Of a stretch of DNA of 64,000 bases, positions 43,155 through 51,202 are shown one piece after another (position 1 is the stretch's first letter; every line of letters starts with the position of its first letter). Under the pieces are notes generated by a model. It made no database searches, was not told the origin of the DNA, and saw only the letters and a list, made by a program, of their open reading frames with translations. A program made the position numbers and the translations under genes. This stretch comes from Oerskovia douganii (GTDB taxonomy: Bacteria; Actinomycetota; Actinomycetes; Actinomycetales; Cellulomonadaceae): positions 1 through 64,000 of the forward strand of contig NZ_JACSPN010000003.1 in NCBI RefSeq assembly GCF_015142735.1. Direction: 5' to 3'.

Positions 43155-43325
43155 GTGGCAAGCAAGAGCTCAGACGTTCGCCCGAAGATCACGCTCGCAT
43201 GCGTGGACTGCAAGGAGCGGAACTACATCACCAAGAAGAACCGCCGCAACGACCCCGACCGTCTCGAGCTGGCGAAGTTCTGCCCGCGTTGCGGCAAGCA
43301 CACCGCTCACCGCGAGACCCGCTGA
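43155..43325 (+). CDS. rpmG: 50S ribosomal protein L33
   Basis: This 56-residue large-subunit ribosomal protein is of the zinc-binding type, with CxxC pairs at CVDC and CPRC. The family core [18 protein letters not shown] is present, ending in [12 protein letters not shown] 43155 gives the standard length; the open frame upstream to 43101 adds unrelated residues. It stands upstream of the two MaoC-like genes, a common actinobacterial order. Confidence 0.97.
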   Translation: MASKSSDVRPKITLACVDCKERNYITKKNRRNDPDRLELAKFCPRCGKHTAHRETR

Positions 43326-43357
43326 TCCAGCGGCTCTGCTGAGCAGCTCCCGTACGC

Positions 43358-43825
43358 ATGGCGATCAACGCTGACTACGCCGGTCGCGAGTACCCGGCGA
43401 CCGCCCCGTACTCGGTCGGCCGCGAGAAGATCCGCGAGTTCGCCTCTGCTGTCGGTTCGTCCCACCCCGCGCACCACGATGTGGCCACTGCGCGGGGTTT
43501 GGGCTATCCGGACCTGATTGCACCGCCCACGTTCGCGGTGATCGTCGCGCAGCGTGCGGAGGCCCCGTTCGTCCAGGACCCCGCGGCCGGGATCGACTTC
43601 ACGCGAGTCGTCCACGCCGACGAGCGGTTCGTGCACCGCCGTCCGATCGTCGCCGGCGACGAGCTCGTGACGGTGCTGCACGTCGACTCGGTCACGCAGC
43701 GGGCGGGCATCTCGATGGTCACGACCCGCGCCGAGATCGGCGCCCTGGCGGCTGACGGCTCCGGAGCCGTCGAGCCCGTCGCGACCGTCACGTCGAGCCT
43801 CGTCGTCCGCGGGGAGGACGCATGA
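43358..43825 (+). CDS. MaoC-like hot-dog dehydratase subunit, HadA/UPF0336 type
   Basis: This 155-residue hot-dog-fold protein is related to the HadA and N-terminal MaoC dehydratase family. The start GREYPATAPYSVGREKIREFA and the segment LIAPPTFAVI are typical of the structural (non-catalytic) subunit. In mycobacteria such subunits pair with HadB to dehydrate 3-hydroxyacyl-ACP; here the acyl substrate is unknown. ATG 43358 lies 32 bases after rpmG. The stop overlaps the next start by four bases (ATGA), as expected for obligate partners. Confidence 0.85.
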   Translation: MAINADYAGREYPATAPYSVGREKIREFASAVGSSHPAHHDVATARGLGYPDLIAPPTFAVIVAQRAEAPFVQDPAAGIDFTRVVHADERFVHRRPIVAGDELVTVLHVDSVTQRAGISMVTTRAEIGALAADGSGAVEPVATVTSSLVVRGEDA

Positions 43826-44274
43826 CCGAGCACGCAGCGCCCACGGTGAGCACCCCGCGCCCGGACCTCGCCGCGCTCGCGGTGGGCGATGTCGTCGGGA
43901 CCCGTGAGGTCCTCGTGGACCGGGCCCGCCTGGTCCGCTACGCCGGCGCGAGCGGCGACTTCAACCCGATCCACTGGAACGACGTCTTCGCGCAGAGCGT
44001 GGACCTGCCGGGCGTGATCGCGCACGGCATGTTCACCATGGGTGCGGCCGTCGCGCTGGTCGAGGACTGGGCCGGGGACCCCGGCGCGGTCGTGGACTAC
44101 CAGACGCGCTTCACGCGCCCCGTCCCCGTGCCGAACCCGGGCGAGGCCGTGATCTCGGTGTCGGGGGCGATCGGCGCGATCGACCTCGAGGCCCGGACGG
44201 TCCGCGTCGACCTCACGGTCACGTTCGAGGGCGCGAAGGTCCTCATGAAGGCGCAGGCGGTCGTCCGCCTCTAG
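43822..44274 (+). CDS. MaoC-family hydratase, HadB type
   Basis: This 150-residue hot-dog-fold hydratase is the catalytic partner of the preceding protein. The hydratase motif YAGASGDFNPIHWND (Asp and His of the catalytic pair) and the following GVIAHGMFTMG are intact. It presumably acts on (3R)-hydroxyacyl-ACP or -CoA. In related genomes murB commonly follows directly; here about 4.1 kb of LacI/MFS genes separate them. A hairpin terminator lies 22 bases downstream. Confidence 0.88.
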   Translation: MTEHAAPTVSTPRPDLAALAVGDVVGTREVLVDRARLVRYAGASGDFNPIHWNDVFAQSVDLPGVIAHGMFTMGAAVALVEDWAGDPGAVVDYQTRFTRPVPVPNPGEAVISVSGAIGAIDLEARTVRVDLTVTFEGAKVLMKAQAVVRL

Positions 44275-44296
44275 GGCCTTCCGTCCCACGGTGCGT

Positions 44297-44332
44297 CGAA
44301 GGGCGCCTCTCCCGCCGGAGCGGCGCCCTTCG
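44297..44332. terminator. Terminator between the MaoC hydratase and the LacI gene
   Basis: An 11-bp stem (CGAAGGGCGCC with GGCGCCCTTCG) around a 14-base loop. Because the flanking genes converge (hydratase plus, LacI minus), it may act in both directions. Confidence 0.75.
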
Positions 44333-44363
44333 TGCGTCCGTGCCCTCCCGAGGGAGGTCCCGG

Positions 44364-45464
44364 TCAGGCGCCGGGCGCGGGGCCGGTCGTGGTGCCGATC
44401 ACGAGCTCCACGTCGAGCATGACGGTCTCCGGCTCCTTGCCCGCGAGGAGGCCGACGACGGCGTCCCCGAGCTGGGACCCCTTCTCGGCGAGGGGCTGGT
44501 GGACGCTCGTGAGGGTGTCGGGGCTGAGCCAGGGCAGGTCGAGCCCGTCGAACCCGGCGACCGACAGGTCCTCGGGCACGCGCAGCCCGAGCTCCTTGGC
44601 GCCCAGGACCGCTCCCGCGGCGAGCAGGTCGGAGTGGGCGATGATCGCCGTCGGGCGCTCGTCCGCCGGGACCCAGGTCCCGAGGATCTGGACCGCGGCG
44701 GCGTGCCCGTGCTCGACGAGCGAGGCCTCGGTCTCCCAGGAGATGAGGGGCTCGACGACGTCGCGCACCCCGGCGAGCCGGTTGAGCGTGGGGGTGCGGT
44801 CGGCCTGGGCGAGGCGCTCGGCGTCGATGATGCCGCTGCGGCGCGAGTTGTCGAGGGGGAGCGTGATCTCGGCGATGCGCGTGTGGCCGAGACCGACGAG
44901 GTGGCGGACGGCGTCCGCCGTGCCGCGTCGGTCCTCGATGCCGACGAGGGGCGTGCCGGGGACGGGGTGCCCCTCGCCGATCACCACGGGGACGCCGCGG
45001 CGCTGCAGGGCAGCGAGGGTCGCGTCGTCGGTCCCGACGCCCCAGACGAGCACCGCGACGTCCATCGCGGCGCTCTCGATGAGCGGGTCGACCGCGCGGG
45101 ACGGGTCGTCCGAGGGGATGCCGGGGATGAGGAGCACGCCGAGCCCGCTGGTCCCGAGCGTGGAGACCAGCCCGTCGAGCACCTGGACGGCCACGGGGTC
45201 GCGGAACGCGCGCTTGAGCTGGTCGCCGATCACGACGCCGACGATCCCGGACTTCCCGGAGCGCAGCTGGCGCCCGAGGGGGTTGGGTCCGGTGTAGCCG
45301 AGCTCGTCGGCCGCGGCCATGACGCGGTCGCGCGTCTCGGGGGTGATGGGCCCGGCGCCCGAGAAGGCGAGGGACGCGGTGGACACCGAGACCCCGGCGA
45401 GCGCAGCCACGCGGGCGAGGGTCGGGCGGCCTGGCGGCCTGGGTGCCTGCTCGGTCTCGGTCAT
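44364..45464 (-). CDS. LacI-family transcriptional regulator
   Basis: This 366-residue repressor-type regulator has an N-terminal helix-turn-helix (TLARVAALAGVSVSTASLAFSG, about residues 15-36) with the LacI hinge region, then a periplasmic-binding-protein-like effector domain (GIVGVVIGDQL to EKGSQLGDAVVGLLAG). The effector is unknown. It is divergent from the first MFS gene with 98 bases between the two starts. Two LacI-type operator sequences lie just inside that MFS gene, so local control is likely. Confidence 0.92.
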   Translation of the reverse strand: MTETEQAPRPPGRPTLARVAALAGVSVSTASLAFSGAGPITPETRDRVMAAADELGYTGPNPLGRQLRSGKSGIVGVVIGDQLKRAFRDPVAVQVLDGLVSTLGTSGLGVLLIPGIPSDDPSRAVDPLIESAAMDVAVLVWGVGTDDATLAALQRRGVPVVIGEGHPVPGTPLVGIEDRRGTADAVRHLVGLGHTRIAEITLPLDNSRRSGIIDAERLAQADRTPTLNRLAGVRDVVEPLISWETEASLVEHGHAAAVQILGTWVPADERPTAIIAHSDLLAAGAVLGAKELGLRVPEDLSVAGFDGLDLPWLSPDTLTSVHQPLAEKGSQLGDAVVGLLAGKEPETVMLDVELVIGTTTGPAPGA

Positions 45465-45525
45465 CGTTGCCCCTCTGCCGGTCTGGTCGACGTTCTCGGT
45501 CCCGGCGTGGCGCGCGGAACGGTTG

Positions 45526-45555
45526 TTGACGGCGCGGCCAGACTACCCGCAGAAT
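45526..45555 (+). promoter_or_regulatory. Promoter of the MFS pair
   Basis: A -35 TTGACG (45526-45531) and -10 CAGAAT (45550-45555) with 18-base spacing. The predicted transcription start is near 45562-45563, practically on ATG 45563, so the transcript may be leaderless. Confidence 0.5.
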
Positions 45556-45562
45556 TGTGCCC

Positions 45563-47116
45563 ATGTCTCGAATCGTTTCGAAGGCCACCCCCGACGCAGG
45601 AATCGAATCGATTCGACCCGTGCTCGACCCCGGCCTCTCCCGCGCCCGCTGGTCCCTCCTCGGGATCTTCCTCCTCAACGGCATCGCCATGTCGAGCTGG
45701 CTCGCCCGCATCCCGTCGATCCGCGACGCGCTCGGCATGACCCCCAAGGACCTGGGCTTCGTGCTCCTCGCGGGCGCGGTCGGGGCTCTGCTGACCGTGA
45801 CGCTCGCGGGTCCCGTCGTCAACCGGTTCGGTGGCAAGGTCACGATGCTCGCCTCGACCGCGTTCTTCGCCGCGGCCTTCGTGCTCCTCGGGGTGGGCCC
45901 GGCGACGGGCTCGGTCGCCCTGCTGGCCGCGGGCATCTTCCTCAACGGAGTGGCCTTCTCGCTCGCCAACGTCCCCATGAACGTCGAGAGCGCGAGCGTC
46001 GAGCGTCGCACCGGGCGCACGATCCTGCCGCAGTTCCACGCGGCGTTCAGCGTCGGTGCCGTGGTCGGCTCGCTCGTCGGTGCCGCCTGCGCGGCGGGCG
46101 ACGTCCCGGTCCTGGTCCAGTTCGCGGGCACCGCGGTCGTCGCGACGGTCTGGCGGCTCGTGAGCATCCCGATGTTCATCCACGCCACACCCCCGCGCCC
46201 TCGCGTCGAAGGTCACCTGGGCGAGGCGACCGTCGAGGGGGTCGAGGCCGCGGCGGTCCTGCACCCGCGTTCGCGCCGTGTGCGCCTCGGGGCAGCGCTG
46301 AGCGCCTGGCGCGAGCCGCGGACGCTGCTGATCGGCCTGGTCATCATGGCGGCCGCGCTGTCCGAGGGCTCGGCCAACGACTGGCTCTCGCTCGCGGTGG
46401 TCGACGGGTTCGAGCAGACCGAGGCCGTCGGGGCCGTGGTCTTCGGTGCGTTCGTCGGAGCCATGACGGTCATGCGCCTGCTGGGCACGCGCCTCATCGA
46501 CCGCTACGGCCGCGTCGCGGTGCTGCGGGTCTCGGGGGTCGCGTCGATCGGCGGTCTCCTGCTGTTCGGCTTCGCGCCCAACCTGCCGCTCGCAGGGGTC
46601 GGTGTGCTCGCCTGGGGCATGGGAGCGGCTCTCGCGGTGCCCATCGGCATCGCGGCCGCGTCGGACGAGCCGCTGCAGGCGGCGAGCCGCGTCTCGGTCG
46701 TCTCGGCGTTCTCGTCGATGGCCTCGCTCGCCGCGCCGCCGCTGCTCGGGATCGCGGCCGAGGCCATGGGGGCGCGGCACGCGCTCGTGCTCATCGTGGT
46801 CGCGATGGTCGTGAGCGTGCTGCTGTCCGCGAAGGTCGCGCCGCTCGCCGCGGCGCCCGTCGCGCGTCCCCTGCCCGACGGCGGAGCCCCCGCGGGTGCG
46901 GCGGGCCGCGTCGTGCGGACGGTCGGGGAGGGCGACGGGGCCCCGGGTGTCCAGCACGAAGAGGCTGACCGCCTGGTAAGCAATCAGCCGGTACCGTCGT
47001 CTGTGCGCACCCGTCGCCGCCGGTCTGCCCGTCGGCGCACCGCGGACACCGCACCGCCGGTCCTGCCGGCACCCACCAGCTCCACCTCCCACCGACGCGA
47101 GGAGACCTCCGCATGA
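45563..47116 (+). CDS. MFS transporter (first of a tandem pair)
   Basis: This protein of about 517 residues has twelve predicted helices. Its first helix region is LLGIFLLNGIAMSSWLARIPSIRDALG, of the fucose-permease/YbjJ-like type. Start choice is uncertain: ATG 45563 coincides with the predicted transcription start, whereas GTG 45620 lies just beyond both operators and would remove 19 poorly conserved residues. After the last helix (about residue 430) comes an unusual hydrophilic tail of about 90 residues rich in Arg, Ala and Thr. The DNA for that tail includes an AT-richer stretch near 46965-46995. The stop overlaps the second MFS start (ATGA). The substrate is unknown. Confidence 0.85.
   Translation: MSRIVSKATPDAGIESIRPVLDPGLSRARWSLLGIFLLNGIAMSSWLARIPSIRDALGMTPKDLGFVLLAGAVGALLTVTLAGPVVNRFGGKVTMLASTAFFAAAFVLLGVGPATGSVALLAAGIFLNGVAFSLANVPMNVESASVERRTGRTILPQFHAAFSVGAVVGSLVGAACAAGDVPVLVQFAGTAVVATVWRLVSIPMFIHATPPRPRVEGHLGEATVEGVEAAAVLHPRSRRVRLGAALSAWREPRTLLIGLVIMAAALSEGSANDWLSLAVVDGFEQTEAVGAVVFGAFVGAMTVMRLLGTRLIDRYGRVAVLRVSGVASIGGLLLFGFAPNLPLAGVGVLAWGMGAALAVPIGIAAASDEPLQAASRVSVVSAFSSMASLAAPPLLGIAAEAMGARHALVLIVVAMVVSVLLSAKVAPLAAAPVARPLPDGGAPAGAAGRVVRTVGEGDGAPGVQHEEADRLVSNQPVPSSVRTRRRRSARRRTADTAPPVLPAPTSSTSHRREETSA
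45568..45581. promoter_or_regulatory. LacI-type operator candidate 1
   Basis: TCGAATCGTTTCGA is a near-perfect palindrome with the central CG typical of LacI-family operators. It begins 5 bases after ATG 45563. Confidence 0.65.
45603..45616. promoter_or_regulatory. LacI-type operator candidate 2
   Basis: TCGAATCGATTCGA is a perfect 14-bp palindrome. It is 35 bp downstream of candidate 1 and differs from it at one base. GTG 45620 follows immediately. Confidence 0.7.
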
Positions 47117-48417
47117 CCACCCCGCCCCCGACCCCTCGCGGCCCGGGCGCCGTGAGCGCCTCCCGAGCCCTCCAGGTCGCGACCTGGTCCGTGTTCGCGG
47201 TGTTCTTCCTCAACGGGTTCAACTTCGCGAGCTGGGCCTCACGCCTGCCCGCGGTGCGCGACGCGCTCGGGCTCAGCGAGGGCAGCATGGGGTTCCTCCT
47301 CCTCTTCGCCGCGGTCGGGTCCCTCCTCGCGCTCCCGCTCTCCGGCATGGTCGTCCAGCGCATCGGAGCCGCGCGCGCGGTCCTGCTCTTCGCCGCCGTC
47401 AACGTGACCGGCCTCGTGGTCGCCGTCACGGGGGTCGCCCAGGGCTCGGTCGACGTCGTGCGCGTCGGCCTGTTCCTGTTCGGGATCGGCACCGGCGTCT
47501 GGGACGCGGCGATGAACATCGAGGGGGCAGCGGTCGAGCAGAGGCTCGGCAAGGCGATCATGCCGCGCTTCCACGCGGGCTTCTCGTTCGGGACCATGGC
47601 CGGTGCAGGCGTCGGGGCCCTCGCCGCGCTCGCGGCCGTCCCCGTCCAGTGGCACCTCGCGGTCGCGCTCGCGCTCAGCCTCCTGGGCGTGGTGTGGTGC
47701 GTGCGGTCCTTCCTCCCCGCGGGCGCGGTCGACGACCGGACCGGTGCGACGCCGTCGGGCGGTGCCGAGGACCCCGCGGGGGAGGACCCCGCGACCGCCG
47801 TGCACGGGAACAAGGGCGCGCGCGGCGCGCTCGCCGCGTGGAAGGAGCCCAGGACGCTGCTGATCGGCCTCGTGGTCCTCGCCGCGGCGCTGACCGAGGG
47901 CGCGGCCAACGACTGGGTCGGGCTCGCGGTCGTCGACGGGTTCGGGACGTCCGACGCGATGGGGGCCGTGGGCCTGGGGATCTTCCTCACCGCGATGACC
48001 GGGATGCGCCTGCTGGGGACGGGCCTGCTCGACCGGTTCGGGCGCGTCGCCGTGCTGCGGATCTCGGCGGGGCTCGCGTTCGTGGGGCTGCTCGTCTTCA
48101 CGCTCGTGCCCAACCTGTGGGTCGCGCTCGTCGGCGTCGTCCTGTGGGGCATGGGCGCAGCGCTCGGCTTCCCCGTCGGGATGAGCGCAGCCTCGGACGA
48201 CCCGGCACACGCCGCGGTCCGGGTCAGCGTCGTGTCGACCATCGGGTACTCGGCGTTCTTCGTCGGGCCCCCGCTCATCGGGTTCCTCGCCGAGCACATC
48301 GGCGGGTACCGTCCCGCGCTGCTCGTCATCGCGGTGCCGCTCGTGATCGGGCTCCTCGTGGTCGACGCGGCCAGGCCGCTGCCGACCGCAGCCGGTACGG
48401 GCGGCCCCACCCGCTGA
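47113..48417 (+). CDS. MFS transporter (second of a tandem pair)
   Basis: This 434-residue protein has twelve predicted helices and is clearly paralogous to its upstream neighbour: FFLNGFNFASWASRLPAVRDAL matches FLLNGIAMSSWLARIPSIRDAL (given in part), and both share a helix 7 segment LTEGAANDWVGLAVVDGF / LSEGSANDWLSLAVVDGF. ATG 47113 follows CGAGGAGAC and overlaps the first MFS stop. The pair is probably coexpressed under the LacI regulator, either as two exporters with different substrates or as partners. Confidence 0.9.
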   Translation: MTTPPPTPRGPGAVSASRALQVATWSVFAVFFLNGFNFASWASRLPAVRDALGLSEGSMGFLLLFAAVGSLLALPLSGMVVQRIGAARAVLLFAAVNVTGLVVAVTGVAQGSVDVVRVGLFLFGIGTGVWDAAMNIEGAAVEQRLGKAIMPRFHAGFSFGTMAGAGVGALAALAAVPVQWHLAVALALSLLGVVWCVRSFLPAGAVDDRTGATPSGGAEDPAGEDPATAVHGNKGARGALAAWKEPRTLLIGLVVLAAALTEGAANDWVGLAVVDGFGTSDAMGAVGLGIFLTAMTGMRLLGTGLLDRFGRVAVLRISAGLAFVGLLVFTLVPNLWVALVGVVLWGMGAALGFPVGMSAASDDPAHAAVRVSVVSTIGYSAFFVGPPLIGFLAEHIGGYRPALLVIAVPLVIGLLVVDAARPLPTAAGTGGPTR

Positions 48418-48447
48418 GCAGACCGGCCCGCGAACTAGGCTGGACCC

Positions 48448-49662
48448 ATGACCGCCACCCCTTCACGCCGCGTGTCCGCCGTCGACGTCACCGAGGCCGC
48501 CGCGCCCGGACCGGACGGGCCGCTCGAGCAGCCCACCCTCGCCGAGCTCACGACGCTGCGTGTCGGCGGTCCGGCGGACGCCTACGTCGAGGCCACGACC
48601 GAGGCCGAGCTCGTCGACGCCGTCCGTGCGGCCGACGACGCGGGGGAACCCCTCCTCGTGCTCGGCGGCGGGTCCAACCTGCTCGTGAGCGACGAGGGCT
48701 TCGGCGGCGTCGTGGTGCGCGACGTGCGCGCCGAGATCCGGATCGACGCCGAGGACACGTGCGGCGGCGGCAGCATGACCGTGACCGCGGGGCAGGACTG
48801 GGACCGGCTCGTCGAGCAGGCCGTGGCCCAGGAGTGGGTCGGCGTCGAGGCGCTGTCGGGCATCCCCGGCACCGTCGGCGCGGCCCCCGTCCAGAACATC
48901 GGCGCCTACGGCCAGGAGGTCGCCGGAGCCGTCGCCTCGGTGCGCGTGTGGGACCGCGAGCAGGCCCGCATCCGCACCCTGGCCCTGATCGACCTCCAGT
49001 TCGGCTACCGCACCTCGCTCCTCAAGCGGAGCATGCACGCGTCGCCCGACGGCGGCGACATCTGGTACCCGTCACCGCGCTACGTCGTGCTCGAGGTCAG
49101 CTTCCAGATGCGGCTCGGGACCCTGTCCGCGCCCGTCGCCTACCCCGAGCTCGCCCGCCGCCTCGGTGTGCAGGTCGGGGACCGCGCACCGAGCACCGAC
49201 GTCCGGGCCGCGGTCCTCGAGCTGCGGGGCGGCAAGGGCATGCTGCTCGACGACCCCGCCGCCCCCGACCACGACCGCTGGAGCGCCGGGTCCTTCTTCA
49301 CGAACCCGGTCGTCGCCGCGGACCAGGCCGACCTGCTGCCGCCCGACGCACCGCGCTTCCCCGTCCGCTCCCCGCTCCCGTCCCGCACCACGGGCCCCAG
49401 CCTGGGCGAGATCGACCCGACGCTGGTCAAGACGTCGGCCGCCTGGCTCATCGAGCACGCGGGCTTCACCAAGGGCTACGGGGTGCACGGGCCGTCGAGC
49501 GCCGCGACGCTCTCGACCAAGCACACGCTCGCGCTCACCAACCGAGGTGGCGCCAGCGCGGCGGAGATCGTCGAGCTCGCCCGCACGGTGCGCGACGGCG
49601 TGCTCGACGCCTACGGGATCGAGCTCGTGCCCGAGCCCGTGCTGGTGGGCGTCGCGCTCTGA
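48448..49662 (+). CDS. murB: UDP-N-acetylenolpyruvoylglucosamine reductase
   Basis: This 404-residue cytosolic FAD enzyme reduces UDP-GlcNAc-enolpyruvate to UDP-MurNAc with NADPH in peptidoglycan precursor synthesis. Motifs: FAD-binding VLGGGSNLLVSDEGF and GIPGTVGAAPVQNIGAYGQEV; catalytic AGSFFTNPVV (the family Ser general acid region); and C-terminal GFTKGYGVHG near SAAWLIEHAG. It is a type I MurB with about 25 extra N-terminal residues. A -10-like TAGGCT at 48436 precedes ATG 48448 by few bases, so a leaderless start is possible. Confidence 0.96.
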   Translation: MTATPSRRVSAVDVTEAAAPGPDGPLEQPTLAELTTLRVGGPADAYVEATTEAELVDAVRAADDAGEPLLVLGGGSNLLVSDEGFGGVVVRDVRAEIRIDAEDTCGGGSMTVTAGQDWDRLVEQAVAQEWVGVEALSGIPGTVGAAPVQNIGAYGQEVAGAVASVRVWDREQARIRTLALIDLQFGYRTSLLKRSMHASPDGGDIWYPSPRYVVLEVSFQMRLGTLSAPVAYPELARRLGVQVGDRAPSTDVRAAVLELRGGKGMLLDDPAAPDHDRWSAGSFFTNPVVAADQADLLPPDAPRFPVRSPLPSRTTGPSLGEIDPTLVKTSAAWLIEHAGFTKGYGVHGPSSAATLSTKHTLALTNRGGASAAEIVELARTVRDGVLDAYGIELVPEPVLVGVAL

Positions 49663-49722
49663 GGGCGCCCGCGCGCGGGTGCGGCGGCCCGGCAGGCCCC
49701 ACCGTGCGGGCGGCCGGACGCG

Positions 49723-50637
49723 TCAGTACACGAGCACGGTCGTCCCCGCAGGGGCACCCCACACGTCCCAGATCCAGTTCATCGCGGCATTCGTCACGCG
49801 CACGCACCCGTGCGACGCGGGGCTCGGCGGCACCGAGCCGGAACCGTGCAGGGCGATCCCGCCCGTGAAGAACTTGGGGCGCCACATGCTGCCCAGCTCG
49901 AGCGACGACTCGTAGTTCGCATCGACCTGTCGGCCCACCTGGAACGAGCCGCGCGGCGTCCGGGCGACGTACGTCCTGCCCTTGGCCTCGTACCGTTCGC
50001 CGTTGCCCGACGAGGCGTTGAAGATCTTGGTGACCTGCCCGTCGTCGACGGCCACGACCAGCTGTCGGTCGATGTCGATCTCGATCACGTGCCCCGACGT
50101 GCTCCGGGCGGCAGGCCGGACCCCCTGGTCCAGGGCGGCCTGGGTCAGAGGGCCGACGCGGCCGTCGCGGCTGAGGCCCGCGGCCTTCTGGAGCGCCCAG
50201 ACGGCCTGCTGCGTGCCCGGGCCGAACACGCCGTCGGGGGACGCACCCCAGTACCCGAGGTCGACGAGCCGCTGCTGGAGCGCGACGACGCGGTCGCCCG
50301 TGCTCCCGCGGGCCAGCTCGACGGTCGCCGGGTCCGGGGTGGGTGCGGGCGGCTCGACGGGCAGGGGCTCGGCCGGAGGCACGGGCGTCGGGGCAGGGGG
50401 TTCCGGGGTCGGAGCGGGGGGTTCGGGGGTCGGGGAAGGGGGCGGTGTCTGTGCCGGCGTGGGTGTGGGCGACGTGGAGGGGCTCGGCGTCGCGCGCGGG
50501 GAGCTCTCCGCTGACGCCGAGCCCCCCGGACCGCTGCCGGCCTGGGGGTCGGGTGCGTCGCAGCCCGCCACGAGGACGAACGAGAGCAGGGCGGCCGTCG
50601 CGGCCGCCAGGACCCGTCGGTTCGGTCGATCGGTCAT
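49723..50637 (-). CDS. L,D-transpeptidase lipoprotein with peptidoglycan-binding domain
   Basis: This 304-residue exported cell-wall enzyme has a signal peptide with lipobox LVAGC (cysteine near residue 26), a Pro/Thr/Glu linker (about 30-95), and a PG_binding_1 domain (about 100-165, VVALQQRLVDLGYWGASPDG). The YkuD domain follows (about 180-304) with HGSGSVPPSPASHGCVRV, catalytic Cys278. It forms 3-3 peptidoglycan cross-links or attaches wall proteins. ATG 50637 is preferred over an upstream in-frame GTG at 50712 because the signal peptide begins there. It converges on murB with 60 bases between. Confidence 0.94.
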   Translation of the reverse strand: MTDRPNRRVLAAATAALLSFVLVAGCDAPDPQAGSGPGGSASAESSPRATPSPSTSPTPTPAQTPPPSPTPEPPAPTPEPPAPTPVPPAEPLPVEPPAPTPDPATVELARGSTGDRVVALQQRLVDLGYWGASPDGVFGPGTQQAVWALQKAAGLSRDGRVGPLTQAALDQGVRPAARSTSGHVIEIDIDRQLVVAVDDGQVTKIFNASSGNGERYEAKGRTYVARTPRGSFQVGRQVDANYESSLELGSMWRPKFFTGGIALHGSGSVPPSPASHGCVRVTNAAMNWIWDVWGAPAGTTVLVY

Positions 50638-50796
50638 GCACGCGCCCCTCGCCGTCGGGTTCCTCGGTGGAACCCCGTCGTCCCACCGTCCCACGCCGGC
50701 CCGGTGCACCACACACCGGGTGGCGACAGGTTGCGCAATCGTTGTGAAGCGTGCGGAGGTCCGGGGTCCGGGCGGACACCGACGGGCCTGCTGCGG

Positions 50797-51201
50797 TCAG
50801 CCGTCGTGCCGGCGCAGGAGCTCTCCGCGGACGAGGTCGAGGATCGCTTCGTCGTCGAGGCCCGCCTCGCGCACGGACGCGACGAACGCGCTCGCCGCCT
50901 GCCGGGCGACGACGTCGGCCGGGGCCACGCCGTCGGACACGACCGTGCCCGCCCGCCGGTTCGTCGTGGTGACCCCCGCGGCCTCGAGCTCGCGGTAGGC
51001 GCGCGCGACGGTGCCGGCCGCGAGGCCGAGGTCGGCCGCGAGCGCGCGGATCGTCGGGAGCCGGTCGCCGACCAGGAGGCGCTCGGACGCGACGTGCGCC
51101 ACGACCTGGGAGCGGATCTGCTCGTAGGGAGGGACGCCCGACGAGAGGTCGATCTCGAGGTGCAGGCCCCCGCCCACGGGGGGCCGCTCTGTCCCGGCCA
51201 C
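50797..51201 (-). CDS. GntR-family regulator, YtrA type
   Basis: This 134-residue short GntR protein has an N-terminal winged helix (PPYEQIRSQVVAHVASERLL, then RLPTIRALAADLGLAAGTVARAYREL) and only a small C-terminal helical tail. This is the YtrA subfamily layout, usually controlling transporter or membrane-protein operons. GTG 51201 starts 1 base after the membrane-protein stop, so it is cotranscribed with that gene and probably represses the shared promoter through the inverted repeat at 52244-52265. Confidence 0.9.
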   Translation of the reverse strand: MAGTERPPVGGGLHLEIDLSSGVPPYEQIRSQVVAHVASERLLVGDRLPTIRALAADLGLAAGTVARAYRELEAAGVTTTNRRAGTVVSDGVAPADVVARQAASAFVASVREAGLDDEAILDLVRGELLRRHDG

Positions 51202-51202
51202 C

